Shown here: positions 50,126-59,613 of the stretch, piece after piece
How positions within the stretch are numbered: the stretch's first letter is position 1
How the letters are laid out: every line of letters begins with the position of its first letter
Source: Leishmania donovani
Taxonomy: Eukaryota > Euglenozoa > Kinetoplastea > Trypanosomatida > Trypanosomatidae
Reading direction: 5' to 3'
Assembly: GCF_000227135.1 (NCBI RefSeq)
Contig: NC_018263.1
Coordinates: forward strand, 2,467,726-2,531,725
DNA: 64,000 nucleotides
Position numbers and translations under genes: made by a program
Notes under the pieces: generated by a model
Seen by the model: the letters and a program-made list of their open reading frames with translations, nothing else
Told to the model about the DNA's origin: nothing
Databases searched by the model: none

Positions 50126-51430
50126 GGAGAACGAGGCTTCTTGCGGATCATGCGCGTGCCTGATACGGGCACGACAGCATGGCAGGGAAGTTTTTGTGTG
50201 TAGTTGCGGAGGCGCGAGATAGCGACTGAGGCCGATAGGGGGCGGGGGGGGGGGGNNNNNNNNNNNNNNNNNNNNNNNNNNNNNNNNNNNNNNNNNNNNN
50301 NNNNNNNNNNNNNNNNNNNNNNNNNNNNNNNNNNNNNNNNNNNNNNNNNNNNNNGAGCGGTGGAGGGGGGGCGGGGGGGGGGGGGGGGGGGGAAGGGGGT
50401 CCGGAGAGAGGAGGGTCAGAGCCAGGGCCAGGGGGCGAGCGGTGAAGGCAGGAGGTGCTGAGAGTAAACGGCAGGGCAGGCCGTCTCTTCCTGACTCGTC
50501 GCTGTACAGGAAGATGCCCTGTTAGCCAGAAGCGGCGTTGCCACCGTAGCTGGTCATGGGGTGTGCAGTTTGTGCGCCTTTCAGCGACGCTGTGGCCAAA
50601 GTAACATACACACAGGTCGGACACAGGCAGGAAAGGAGTTCGAGGTCACCGGGGTCTGTGTACTGTCTCGCCCTCCTTGTTTCTCCAGTGGGGCAGCCAA
50701 GGTGTTTCATTGCCCTTCCAGAAGGTGTGCAAGGTCGATGGGGGGGCGACGAGAAGTGGAGGAGGCGGCAGCGGCGGCCGTGGATAGAAAAACAACAACA
50801 ATACAGAACAGCCGAACGCATTAACAACCAACACCAACAACTGCCCCGCAGGACTAGACGTGGGAGGGGGACCACCAACTCCCTGCAGCGCCGTGCGGGC
50901 GCGAATGAAAAAAGAAGAAGGAGGCCAGCGCAGCACCGAGGATGTGAAAGGAGAGGGAAACCGAAAGAGTCGGCACGTGCACCGCCGAAGCACACACAAA
51001 CATACGTATAAATGTATCCCTCTATGCTTTTCTCCTCTACACGACTGCAAGCTGAGAGTATCGCACCTTTGCTCCTCCTCTTCTCCCCGCACGACCACAT
51101 CACTCCACCACAACAAGGGCGAGAGCGACACACAGGGAAACCTCCCCAACCAGTAAAGCAGAGGCCCAAAAGACGATACTGGTTGATGGAAGTGGGATGG
51201 GCTGGTGGGGTGTGATGGGGGGACGCCGCTAATGAACGCCTCTCCCTGCTATACTCTGTACCAATCGCACAGCGACCGAACGCGCGCCGGACGCCTGCAA
51301 CAACAACTTCTACCGCACATACTCGGAGAGAGAAAGCAGTAACAACAAAATACAGCTACACAAAAGCCCACGGGGCTGATCTGCGGCAGTGCACGAACAA
51401 CACCCTGCACCCTACCCAGACGACGTCGGG
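50126..51430. other. Intergenic region with G-rich homopolymers, 3' of SEC24
   Basis: No gene seen. G-dominated runs flank the N gap (about 50230-50255 and 50366-50392), which would be long C tracts in the minus-strand transcript and suit trans-splicing of the TB2/DP1 mRNA. The remainder is probably SEC24 3' UTR. Confidence 0.6.
50256..50354. other. Assembly gap (99 N) in a poly-G region
   Basis: The gap is flanked on both sides by near-pure G runs, the likely cause of sequencing failure. No flanking duplication longer than the homopolymer is seen, so this one may be a true gap. Confidence 0.7.
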
Positions 51431-53983
51431 CTACTGTGCCACCGCCAGCTTCTTGAGGTGCTGCATGAACACCTGCAACGATGCATCGTCCGTGTACACG
51501 AGCTCGCCCTCGTGCGAGCCGTAGGCCCCACCATCGGTGGATGCGTAGGAGCGGCTGGGGTTGATGCGGTTGTACAAGATACGCGCATCGGGGTCGTCTT
51601 GACACACGTCGATCAGGCGCGGGGTGGGGTAGCGGGAGCCGACGAGCACATGCGCATCGGCCAGTGGTACCTCCAGAAACTTCTTGAAGTGCGCGTAGTC
51701 CTCGTGCTCTGCATAGCCTGCCTTCTTCCACGCAGCAATGCTGGCGCCGTAGTGGATGAGCACCTCGAAAAAGGTGTCCAGCAGCAGAACGTTGTCGGGC
51801 TGGATGGCTGTGCTGTCGAGTGGCACCGGCTGTGGTGCCGCGTCCATGCGGTAGCTGTACAGAGTCGGCTGGATCTGCACAATGGAGTCCTCTACATTGG
51901 ACTTGAGCAGCTGCAGGCGCAGGGACGCCGTCTCGTCGGGGCTCGAGTTGAAGATTTGCAGGTAGCCGGAGCGGCGCAGGTGGTACATGAAGGCGGGGAA
52001 GTACACAAACTCTTTCGGCAGGCGCAGCGAGTCAGGCTTGTCTTTGGTGTACTGGCCAAAGCGGGAGACTAGACGCACCACTGTGCGGTCCAGCCAACGC
52101 AGCACGTCAAAGAGCGGCATGCTATCTGTTTTGTGCACCGCTTCGCGAGCCAGCAACACGGCAGCTGTCTCCTGATCGAAGGCGGCGACAAGGTCTTGAA
52201 TGGGCGGGTTCTGCGCCTGCCGCAACGTCAGTGTCGTGACGCGCGTGTGTGTCTCCTGCCCCATCTCGTACCTCGTCACGATTTGGGTGTAACGCAGCGG
52301 ATTCTTGGCCGCCTCGTTGGATTGCGTGCTGGCCGTGTCGTAGTAGATGGCGAAGGTGGTGGTTGAGTCAAGTTGGCAGGTCGTCCACTGACAGGTGCCG
52401 CCGAGCCCGATCTCGTACTCCGCCACGGACGCGGACATCTTGCCGGTGCCGACGCAGGGGCCAATGACACCCTGCACCTTCCACGTTGGCGACGTGATGA
52501 CGTCCATTGTCGCGTTCAGCCCCAGCTTGAGCGTTCCGTCTTCGCGCCGTGCAAAGAACTGGTGTAGGGAAAGGCGAAATGGCTCCTCCAGCCACGACTC
52601 CGCATTCAGCACAACACCGCCGGAAGATTGCACGCACGTCTTCATCTCAGCCAGGCCAAACTGATCCAGGGAGGCGACGAAGCAGTTCAGAGAGTGACCC
52701 TGCGCGACAATGCGATGCATCAGCTTTTCGTAGAATGCGCATGAGGTGCTCCAGTACGTGGCGGCCGCTGTCTCGTCGCGGATGTCGGCGTGCACGCGGA
52801 TCATCTTTTCGCGACTCACGTCCACGACAATTCCCGGGCCCGACGTACACACGCCGGACATGAAGGTGAGGATGCAGGAGCCCGTGTTCGGCGATACTAT
52901 CTGCAGCAAACTAGCCGCAACTGAGAGCGCAGCCCCGGTGCACCGCAGTGGCCGATGGCCCTTCATGACTGGCCACAGGTCGCGGGACATGGAGGAAATG
53001 AGCTGCGTCACGTAGGCAGCACAGTTGCGCAGCGCTGCCACGAATCGGCTGGGGTTGGGCAAGATCAGCTTTAGCCGCTCTACCGTCATCTCCTGCGTGC
53101 CACGCAGCACCATGGCACGCGGGTACGTGGCAGGACCAGCGATCTCGTGCACGCTGACAGTCGTGCCGTATGTGACAATCGCCACGTTTGCGTACTCTGG
53201 GATCATCTGCAGGGACTGTAACAAGAAGTCGCGCAGACCCTGCAGTTCCTCGTCCGTATCGAGGCACGTGTCAACGACCAGCACGAACGTGGGCGGGCTG
53301 CGGCTAGGCATATGCGCCACAAATTCTACTGTCGTCGAGGACGGCTGCATCTCTGGCGGCAGGTTGTACTGATTTGCTTGCTGATGCTGCGGCGGCAGCG
53401 CGTTCTTGGTGTGGCACAGGGGACATCCCCACATGCGGCTGCGCGGGTCGAGAGTGGCGTACGGGTTCAGCACCCCCCCGCACACAGTGCATTGCGTCGG
53501 TGCGTAGTTGAGCTGGGTACAAGGGCTGCCGAGGGGGGAGTACAGACAGCCCAACGGGGCCACCATGCGCGCGCCGTCAATGCGGTTCATTGAGTAAAGC
53601 GACCACGACCAGCGTGTCGTCGCTTCGGCAGGTCTCTCTTCAACTGTACCCATGGCGGGCTGGCCAAAGGAGGGAGCCTGAGCTTGTGGCCGCTGCTGGT
53701 ATTGGTGCTGGTGGTATGCTTCTTGGGATGCGCGCTGCTCGCTGCCATTGGAATACTGATTGTACTGCTGCTGCTGGGCTGGAGCCGCTTGTTGCTGTTG
53801 ATGCTCATACGTGTATGCTTGCTGAGCGCCATACTGTTGGTATGTCTCGTTTTGGGCCCCATAGCCGCCGTAGCCGTTTGCTGGAGCACCACCACCGTAC
53901 GCACCGGTATTGGCTCCATATGCCTGGGGCTGCGGTTGACCGTACTGGGCCGCGTAGTTTCCGTAGACGTAATCGCCGCTCAT
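51431..53983 (-). CDS. SEC24: COPII coat protein SEC24
   Basis: An 850-residue protein from MSGDYVYGNYAAQYGQ; the frame opens 52 codons earlier (54139) in sequence that looks like 5' UTR. SEC24 is the cargo-selecting subunit of the COPII coat that forms vesicles at endoplasmic reticulum exit sites, in complex with SEC23. Seen in order: a disordered N-terminus rich in Q, Y, A and G (1-130); a zinc finger (CTVCGGVLNPYA and WGCPLCHTKN near 185-220); the trunk domain with PTFVLVVDTCLD and LQGLRDFLLQSLQMIPEYA (about 260-490); beta-sandwich and helical domains (NPLRYTQIVTRYEM, DQETAAVLLARE, VVRLVSRFGQYTKDKPDSLR); and a gelsolin-like C-terminus ending VFMQHLKKLAVAQ. The length is close to yeast Sec24p (926). 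No domain is missing. Confidence 0.97.
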   Translation of the reverse strand: MSGDYVYGNYAAQYGQPQPQAYGANTGAYGGGAPANGYGGYGAQNETYQQYGAQQAYTYEHQQQQAAPAQQQQYNQYSNGSEQRASQEAYHQHQYQQRPQAQAPSFGQPAMGTVEERPAEATTRWSWSLYSMNRIDGARMVAPLGCLYSPLGSPCTQLNYAPTQCTVCGGVLNPYATLDPRSRMWGCPLCHTKNALPPQHQQANQYNLPPEMQPSSTTVEFVAHMPSRSPPTFVLVVDTCLDTDEELQGLRDFLLQSLQMIPEYANVAIVTYGTTVSVHEIAGPATYPRAMVLRGTQEMTVERLKLILPNPSRFVAALRNCAAYVTQLISSMSRDLWPVMKGHRPLRCTGAALSVAASLLQIVSPNTGSCILTFMSGVCTSGPGIVVDVSREKMIRVHADIRDETAAATYWSTSCAFYEKLMHRIVAQGHSLNCFVASLDQFGLAEMKTCVQSSGGVVLNAESWLEEPFRLSLHQFFARREDGTLKLGLNATMDVITSPTWKVQGVIGPCVGTGKMSASVAEYEIGLGGTCQWTTCQLDSTTTFAIYYDTASTQSNEAAKNPLRYTQIVTRYEMGQETHTRVTTLTLRQAQNPPIQDLVAAFDQETAAVLLAREAVHKTDSMPLFDVLRWLDRTVVRLVSRFGQYTKDKPDSLRLPKEFVYFPAFMYHLRRSGYLQIFNSSPDETASLRLQLLKSNVEDSIVQIQPTLYSYRMDAAPQPVPLDSTAIQPDNVLLLDTFFEVLIHYGASIAAWKKAGYAEHEDYAHFKKFLEVPLADAHVLVGSRYPTPRLIDVCQDDPDARILYNRINPSRSYASTDGGAYGSHEGELVYTDDASLQVFMQHLKKLAVAQ

Positions 53984-55223
53984 GGTTTCGTTTTGTTTCG
54001 CTGGCCACCGCTGCAGGTGGTAGCTACTATAACCTCTCTTATCTGTTTTTTGTTCCCCGGCTCCTCCCTCTGTGTCTGTCCTACGTTGAATGGCTGCTGA
54101 CGATAGGACAAGGACAGACACACACAGACATATACACACAAAGACAGGCTACCGAGGTTGCGGTGCTTTTTTTAGTGGCTTCTCTTCGTTCTCTTTCCAG
54201 CCCACTCCGCGTCTTCGGCCCTCGACGCGCACAAGACAGCTGCGTGCCTGCCTGCGGATGACGGTGGAGTGGGAGACGATGAAGATCAGCCGGTGACAAC
54301 GCAAGCTGTCACAGTGAGAATAACAATGGGAGGGCAAAGGCTTGCGATTTGAACCGCGCGGGGAGTGGAGAGGCGTGAAGAAAGACGGAGGGGAGAAAAA
54401 TGTGCCGCTCTCAAACAGGGAATCGGATCCGGTTCAACACACGCGCGCGCACCCGCAAAGCTGCCGTCAAGGAAGAGAAGGAAACGGACCAGCTGTGGGG
54501 CGGTGGCGGGTGGGTTGAGGAAGGGGAGAAGGGGCCTTCGTAGACCCAATGCGATGCCGAATGAATATTGAGGAGACCTCCACGAGCTAATCAGAGGGGG
54601 GGGGGAGTCAAACGAAAAAAAAAAAGATGAGCGGGAATGCGAGCGAGGGATGCGGCCTCACCACGTTGCCTCTGCCACTAGAGTGACAAGGACGCGCCGA
54701 AGGGCGGGAGTAATGAAGATGTAACTGTGTATTCTTGCGTGCAGATGTGGATGCGCGTTGGCTATAAAGTAGCAAACTGCTCCGCTTCCTTCTATTGCGT
54801 TCTCCAAGTGTGTGTAAGTGCTGTGTTGTTGATGGATGGGGCGAAGAGGAGGGAAGGTGGATGCAGAGAACGTGGAAGCCGATAGAAAAGAAAGACCTGA
54901 TAGCATGCTCGCATATGCCGCGGGTGTAGAGAAGGGAAGGGAAGGGAAGGGGCCGTCAGGTCCCAAGTAGGAGAGCAATATCCTTTGCGCGTGGCAGCGT
55001 TAGGGCGACGCCGATGTCCATCGAGGCTCACCCCTATGCACATAATACACACCGACCCAGAATGTCATCTGCTGAGAACCTTTGCCTGTTATGCAAGAGA
55101 AACGGAGAAGGGCGAGGCGCGACGTTGGCTCCCGCTGCTCGCACGGGGCCAACACGCCGGTCATTACGAACAGAGGAACACACACACGCAAAAGGCGCAC
55201 TGCGTGACCCCCTAATCGATGTA
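53984..55223. other. Intergenic region upstream of SEC24
   Basis: No supportable gene. It holds a G run at 54594-54605, an A run at 54616-54626 and a GGGAA tandem (54933-54951). Probably 5' UTR of SEC24 and 3' UTR of the CID-like gene. Confidence 0.55.
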
Positions 55224-56150
55224 TCAGGAGAAGAAGGAGCCAAGCACATCATCGTCGTCATTGGGCCCTCCCGACTGACTGCCACCGTGGCCGCCTTCCT
55301 CCTTCACTGGATAGCTGCTACCTGACCTACCGTGCGTCGGCACATGAGGCGAGGTGCCGTGCGCCATCTTCACTACACCACTGCCTGCGCTTGAGGTGGT
55401 GGTGCGACCCTCAAGCTCCGCACGCTCTGCTTCGCACCACGCGAGCAATGCCGCGTTTTTCTCAAAGCGACTCTCCACGGCTTTCCTCAAGGCGATGAGG
55501 CATCGCCTTGCCGCATCGTCCACAACGGCACTGCTAGCGCCTGCACCCCCGCCTGCCAGCGGCGCTGCGGTGTCTTGGCCACTCGCAGCCCCGCTTCCAC
55601 TGCGCCCCTCTTCTGCTTTGATGTTCCTGTTCTGCACCCACTGCTCCTTAGCATGCTGGTAGCGCTGCAGGAGATTGGCAACCTGCATCAAGGCAGAGGG
55701 GACGCTAGTGCGGTGACCGGCGCTCTCTTGCCCATCCTGAACGGTGCACTGCAGCTTTGTCAGCCAGGCCGCCGGGAACAGGTTCAGCATACTCCACCAC
55801 TCCGTTGCTTTCTGCAAGGCGATCAGGAAAGCCGTGTGATCGCTTGCTCTCTGCCGCAGCGTGTCCTTCACCGCGCTTGGCAGGGTGAGACTCACGGCCT
55901 TGAGGATGGAGCGCTTTGCGTTCTCTGAGACACCGCGGGTAGCGCAACTCAGCAGCAGTTCGTGAATCACATACACCAGTGAGGCCCGCTGCGCGTCAGT
56001 TGTATCTTTGTGCTTCATCTTCTCCGCTACGTAGTTCAGAATGGCGTCCGCCTCGGCACCGTGCAGGGCACACCACGTGGCGACGCCGACGATGGCGCCG
56101 GTGGAGGGACCGACAAGGTCAATGCGGCGGGCAATCTGCTCGCGATTCAT
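55224..56150 (-). CDS. CID-like domain protein, putative
   Basis: A 308-residue protein. Residues about 1-135 are all-helical and resemble the CID (CTD-interacting, RPR) fold of Nrd1/Pcf11/RPRD-type proteins: STGAIVGVATWCALHGAEAD, ILNYVAEKMKHKDTTDAQRA, SLVYVIHELLLSCATRGVSE, then ILKAVSLTLPSAVKDT. In other eukaryotes CID domains bind the phosphorylated C-terminal tail of RNA polymerase II and couple transcription to RNA processing. The Leishmania polymerase tail has no heptad repeats, so the partner could differ. Residues 150-225 are low complexity; a helix (CLIALRKAVESRFEKNAALL, then WCEAERAELEG near 228-258) follows, then a disordered glycine-rich acidic tail. The CID assignment rests on helix pattern and is moderate. 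Another helical-repeat fold such as VHS/ENTH is possible. Confidence 0.5.
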   Translation of the reverse strand: MNREQIARRIDLVGPSTGAIVGVATWCALHGAEADAILNYVAEKMKHKDTTDAQRASLVYVIHELLLSCATRGVSENAKRSILKAVSLTLPSAVKDTLRQRASDHTAFLIALQKATEWWSMLNLFPAAWLTKLQCTVQDGQESAGHRTSVPSALMQVANLLQRYQHAKEQWVQNRNIKAEEGRSGSGAASGQDTAAPLAGGGAGASSAVVDDAARRCLIALRKAVESRFEKNAALLAWCEAERAELEGRTTTSSAGSGVVKMAHGTSPHVPTHGRSGSSYPVKEEGGHGGSQSGGPNDDDDVLGSFFS

Positions 56151-56637
56151 CTTCTAGGCGTGTTGCAATGTGACGCTGCTTTGCCCGCCTCGACTTCTTC
56201 CCGGTGCGGTGGGAGGATGGAACATGGAGGACAGACGAGGCACCCCCGTTGAAGGACGTGCCCGTGTTAGGCCAAGAGAGGAGAGACAAATTGCAGGAGG
56301 AAGGCGGATCAAATCAGAAGAAGGGAGAAAGCGCAAACGCGACGCACAGCAGAGAACGCGGGGAACGCCGTGGAGCCTGCGTGTGCAGTTCATGGAAAAC
56401 CATTCAGAGAACGAGGTGAGACGCGAATCATGCTACGCGCGCGTGACGCATACCTTCGCTTCATCTCGTGGTCTCCACTAAACTTGTGCGCCTCAAAGTC
56501 ATCGCTACCGTTTCGCTTGCTCCACGCGGCACGGGCCCCGCGTTAGCCGTAAGAGTGAGAATTGTGAGTACGTCATGCATGCATGCACTCGCCTCACTGA
56601 AATGCAAGCGTCCTTGTGTTTCCTCTTCGCAGCCGCT
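56151..56637. other. Intergenic spacer
   Basis: No gene or RNA seen. Probably 3' UTR of the myristoylated-type protein gene and 5' leader of the CID-like gene. Confidence 0.55.
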
Positions 56638-57231
56638 TCAGAAGTCGTTCAAAGCGTAGCGGGCGCGCGTGGTGAATTGGCGACTGTTCTCGGTTGAAAA
56701 GGCCCAGCGAGGGTCCTCCTTGCGGAGCCACGCAATCATGTACGCCACCTGCACCTCGCTCGGGATGTCGAATTCCATGTCCGCACGATGTTGCTGAATC
56801 TCGCCCGTCTGTGTGGGGCGTCCGGCAGCCACGAGTCCCACGTCGTTCGCAGCGCGTAGCGAGAGGCGCATGTCCATCACGACGTCGCCGGTGCCTGGGC
56901 ATTTCTGCACGGTATAGAACTTGCGCCCGTGTGACTCGAGCACAAGCCACTCGTGTTTCTGACGGAACAGCTTCGCCATTGCGTTGGAATCGCATGGGGC
57001 GTAGAAGGTGTACACATGTCGCAGGACATCGTGCGCATTCAGCACCACGTCGCGGTGGATCATGATCTTCCCCTCCTTCGCAAGGCAGTCGCTGGTGAAG
57101 TCGAGAGCCAAACCGATGCTAGCACCGGCGGCGATGATCAAGGCGTGATTTGCCAGAGACGTTCGGGCAGGAGCGGCGGCCATGGAGAGCGCCGTGCCCA
57201 GCACTGCCCCACCACTCAGCCCTTGACCCAT
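56638..57231 (-). CDS. Hypothetical protein with putative N-myristoylation site
   Basis: A 197-residue protein from MGQGLSGGAVLG. The frame opens 65 codons earlier (57426), but MGQGLS fits an N-myristoylation signal (G2, S6), which supports this start. A hydrophobic segment follows (HALIIAAGASIGLALDF near 28-44), then a compact soluble part: LNAHDVLRHVYTFYAPCDSN, AKLFRQKHEWLVLESHGRKF with YTVQK, and VVMDMRLSLRAANDVG. The block HEWLVLESxGRKFYTVQK has an alternating pattern typical of a beta hairpin and might belong to an NlpC/LRAT-like papain fold. I cannot confirm catalytic residues, so no function is assigned. Membrane attachment by the lipid anchor is inferred. Confidence 0.6.
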   Translation of the reverse strand: MGQGLSGGAVLGTALSMAAAPARTSLANHALIIAAGASIGLALDFTSDCLAKEGKIMIHRDVVLNAHDVLRHVYTFYAPCDSNAMAKLFRQKHEWLVLESHGRKFYTVQKCPGTGDVVMDMRLSLRAANDVGLVAAGRPTQTGEIQQHRADMEFDIPSEVQVAYMIAWLRKEDPRWAFSTENSRQFTTRARYALNDF

Positions 57232-57660
57232 CACTGTAAGCGAGTGCGCCCTCGCTTGCCCAAAGGGGTCTGAAAGCAATGAAGGAGGAAAGGCAGAAGC
57301 ACGCCCGTCCCACCCTACAATAGAAAACAAGAGAGAAAAACGATGCAAGAAGGAGGAGGAAGAGGGGGACGGGATAAGAGGCACGTGAGGCAGAGCTACC
57401 GGCTGTTGGACCCAAACTGTTCGCACAGCCAGCGCCTCTCAAACGTGCTCTGCAAATGAGAACGCAGAGCAAAAGAATCGCTGACAATGGGCTTTGTCCG
57501 TCTGCCCGTCCATGACGCGAGAGAGCCAAAGAAAGAAGAATCAGCGCACAAGATGTGGTTATTACTCACAGCGTCAGGTCACTATGACGCCGCTGCATGG
57601 AGAGAGGTAGAGGTGTTTCCTTTTCTTTCAACGAGTCTATCTGGCCGAGGAGCATGAGCT
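57232..57660. other. Intergenic spacer
   Basis: No gene seen. T/C-rich stretches on the minus strand (complement of 57340-57375) could provide a trans-splice tract for the gene to the left. Confidence 0.5.
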
Positions 57661-57830
57661 TCACGGAACCCTGCCTCAAGCTCTACCCGCCCACCCGCTT
57701 CGCAGGTCGCTCGAACGCAACACTGCCCAAGACCTGACCGCAGTCATCAGCAGCAATACATCGCTCTGACCTCCCTAGGTCGTAGGTGGCGAACCCCCAT
57801 TCGCCACCAGGGGTGATCCCGCTTTGGCAG
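57661..57830. mobile_element. Degenerate SIDER-like fragment, copy 3
   Basis: Sequence resembles the other two copies with many changes: cgcccacccgcttcgcaggtc near the start, then caagacctgaccgc and acatcgctctgacctcccta, as in the shared blocks. A perfect 9-bp hairpin (57785-57793 with 57800-57808) occupies the position of the shorter hairpin in the intact copies. The upstream third of the element is missing or unrecognisable. The fragment lies downstream (3' side) of the acid-phosphatase fragment on the minus strand. Confidence 0.65.
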
Positions 57831-58496
57831 ACATAGGGGATGGGGCACGTTTGGCTGCGTCTTCGCCACGCTTGCGGGTCTCGTTTACATGTCAAGCAAA
57901 CTTCTCGGCGAGGACTAGACCTTGCCCGACTAGCAGAGCCGAGAGCAACATCGCTGGTGCACTGGCCGAGCACAACTTCCGTATCTTCTGGTGCTGGGGA
58001 GAGCACACACAGGCATCACGCTGCTCACAAGACGGACCGTGACACATTCCTGCGCGGTTGCAAGTGCGTCTACACATGTTGGTGGGGGCCAATGCTGCAC
58101 AGTTCGTGCAGACAGTGCCATCCACTCAAAACCACTGGGCCACCTGCTTTTTCAGGATGCTTGCTTCCTCAAAGAACCGGGAATAGGGAGGCCGCATGAC
58201 GACACGTCGACTGGAACGCGATTCCGAGGAGCATGCGAAGCGACACCGTCCACGAGAATAAGCAAGAAACCTACGGGAAAAGGAAATGAAACGACGAGAA
58301 CGTCACGTGCAGGATTAGAGACTTCGGGGTACAGACCTCATGCAAACACATGTAGGGGTGCCACGAGCATACTGTACAACATTGAAGTATAAATGCCTTG
58401 TCTTCGGGCGACGACAAACCACCAGAAAATCGCAGGCCGTTTCACACGTTCATCTGCAGGACCCCGCAACTAGGGAACAAAAAAGAACAGAGACGG
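57831..58496. other. Spacer between SIDER fragment and acid-phosphatase fragment
   Basis: No supportable gene. Composition is more even and AT-rich than the flanks, especially 58260-58610. Confidence 0.5.
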
Positions 58497-58896
58497 TTAA
58501 TACACGCGAAATGCATGAAGGGCGCAATCGCGTCTTCGATATGGAAAACGAAAGAATGGGAATTTATGAAAAATCACGCCAACTGCAGACCAACACGTAG
58601 CTATCAATTTATATAAGGCGGGGAGGCGGTGGGCGTTGATGTTGGCCAGCATTGTCTGCGCAAGGTTCTGCGAGGCGGAACCCTGCGTGAGATCGAGCTT
58701 GCTCGTGTGGTTCCAGCTGAAGACATACTTGAACCAGGCGGCGTTCACCTCCATAAGGCCCGGATACACCGCCTTGAGATTGGTGGCGTTGTCAAGACGC
58801 CCGGCAGCCTCGAAGGCGGCGGCCACGTCGTACATGTCGAGGACGCAGCTGGTGCGGGCGTTGAAGTCCGTGCACAGGCCCTCGATCCATGCGTCC
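58497..58896 (-). pseudogene. Membrane-bound histidine acid phosphatase, internal/C-terminal fragment
   Basis: Minus-strand frame entering from the N gap at 58897. It reads AWIEGLCTDFNARTSCVLDM, YDVAAAFEAAGRLDNATNLK, FKYVFSWNHTSKLDLTQG and ANINAHRLPALYK, a typical mid-to-late part of Leishmania histidine acid phosphatases, including an N-glycosylation site (NHTS). After HRLPALYK (about 58608) the sequence changes character and runs out at a stop (58497) without the catalytic HD motif or the transmembrane tail expected of the family. Either the gene is truncated here, with AT-rich DNA replacing its end, or a contig junction is wrong. It pairs with the N-terminal fragment at 59225-59444. Confidence 0.7.
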
Positions 58897-59031
58897 NNNN
58901 NNNNNNNNNNNNNNNNNNNNNNNNNNNNNNNNNNNNNNNNNNNNNNNNNNNNNNNNNNNNNNNNNNNNNNNNNNNNNNNNNNNNNNNNNNNNNNNNNNNN
59001 NNNNNNNNNNNNNNNNNNNNNNNNNNNNNNN
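58897..59031. other. Assembly gap (135 N) inside acid-phosphatase gene
   Basis: Separates the two coding fragments. The right-hand contig end (59032-59224) is a copy of 59501-59693, DNA that belongs upstream of the gene, so the order here is not reliable. Confidence 0.8.
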
Positions 59032-59224
59032 GGGCTGGACATGAGTTGTGAATGCCGCGGAGGAGAAATAAAACCGCGGACGCACAAGCTGCTGATGTTA
59101 GCCGAAGAAAAAGTATGAGCTGGAGAGAGTAAGAGCACAGTTGCTTCTCCCGTTTCGTTCCTTTACGTGAGGGGCGGTAGTGACGACCAATCTTGAGTGA
59201 CGGCAAAGGGATGGAGGTGTGGTG
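59032..59224. repeat. Misplaced copy of acid-phosphatase 5' flank
   Basis: Identical to 59501-59693 as far as can be read by eye. The joined frame runs out of the phosphatase sequence at RAIGES directly into this copy, giving a chimeric tail (PHLHPFAVTQDWSSLPP) that also appears in the upstream untranslated copy. Most likely an assembly join, less likely a real tandem duplication. Confidence 0.75.
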
Positions 59225-59444
59225 ACTCGCCGATAGCACGGACCATCTCGACGCCCTCGCCGGTTAGCTCACCGCACGGGTACAGGGTGCCGCAAATCTC
59301 CGTCGTGTTGTCGTTGATGAGGGCACTGCGCGCACCGTGCCGGTGTACCACCTGCACCATGCGCACGACAAGGCGCGCGTCGACCGACACGGCCGCTGCA
59401 ACCAGCAGGGCGGCCGCCAGCACACGGATGAGCTTCGAGGCCAT
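59225..59444 (-). CDS. Membrane-bound histidine acid phosphatase, N-terminal fragment
   Basis: About 73 residues of the N-terminus: a signal peptide (MASKLIRVLAAALLVAAAVS), then LVVRMVQVVHRHGARSAL, which contains the RHG catalytic motif of histidine acid phosphatases (nucleophilic histidine at about residue 35), and CGTLYPCGELTGEGVEMVRA, also typical. The family hydrolyses phosphomonoesters at acid pH in the endosomal/lysosomal system or at the surface of the flagellar pocket. The fragment ends at a contig junction rather than at a biological stop. The full protein is expected to be several hundred residues with a C-terminal membrane anchor. Confidence 0.85.
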
Positions 59445-59613
59445 GGTGCCGTATCTGTGCTCCTTTCTCTACTTGCCGCTCTCAGGTGCGCGCTCAGGGA
59501 GGGCTGGACATGAGTTGTGAATGCCGCGGAGGAGAAATAAAACCGCGGACGCACAAGCTGCTGATGTTAGCCGAAGAAAAAGTATGAGCTGGAGAGAGTA
59601 AGAGCACAGTTGC

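Noticed and set aside
51389..52072. 227-residue plus-strand frame
   Set aside because: Antisense shadow of SEC24.
53984..54139. 52-codon N-terminal extension of SEC24
   Set aside because: Starts with cysteine-rich untranslated-looking sequence; MSGDYVYG begins the tyrosine/glutamine-rich region typical of SEC24.
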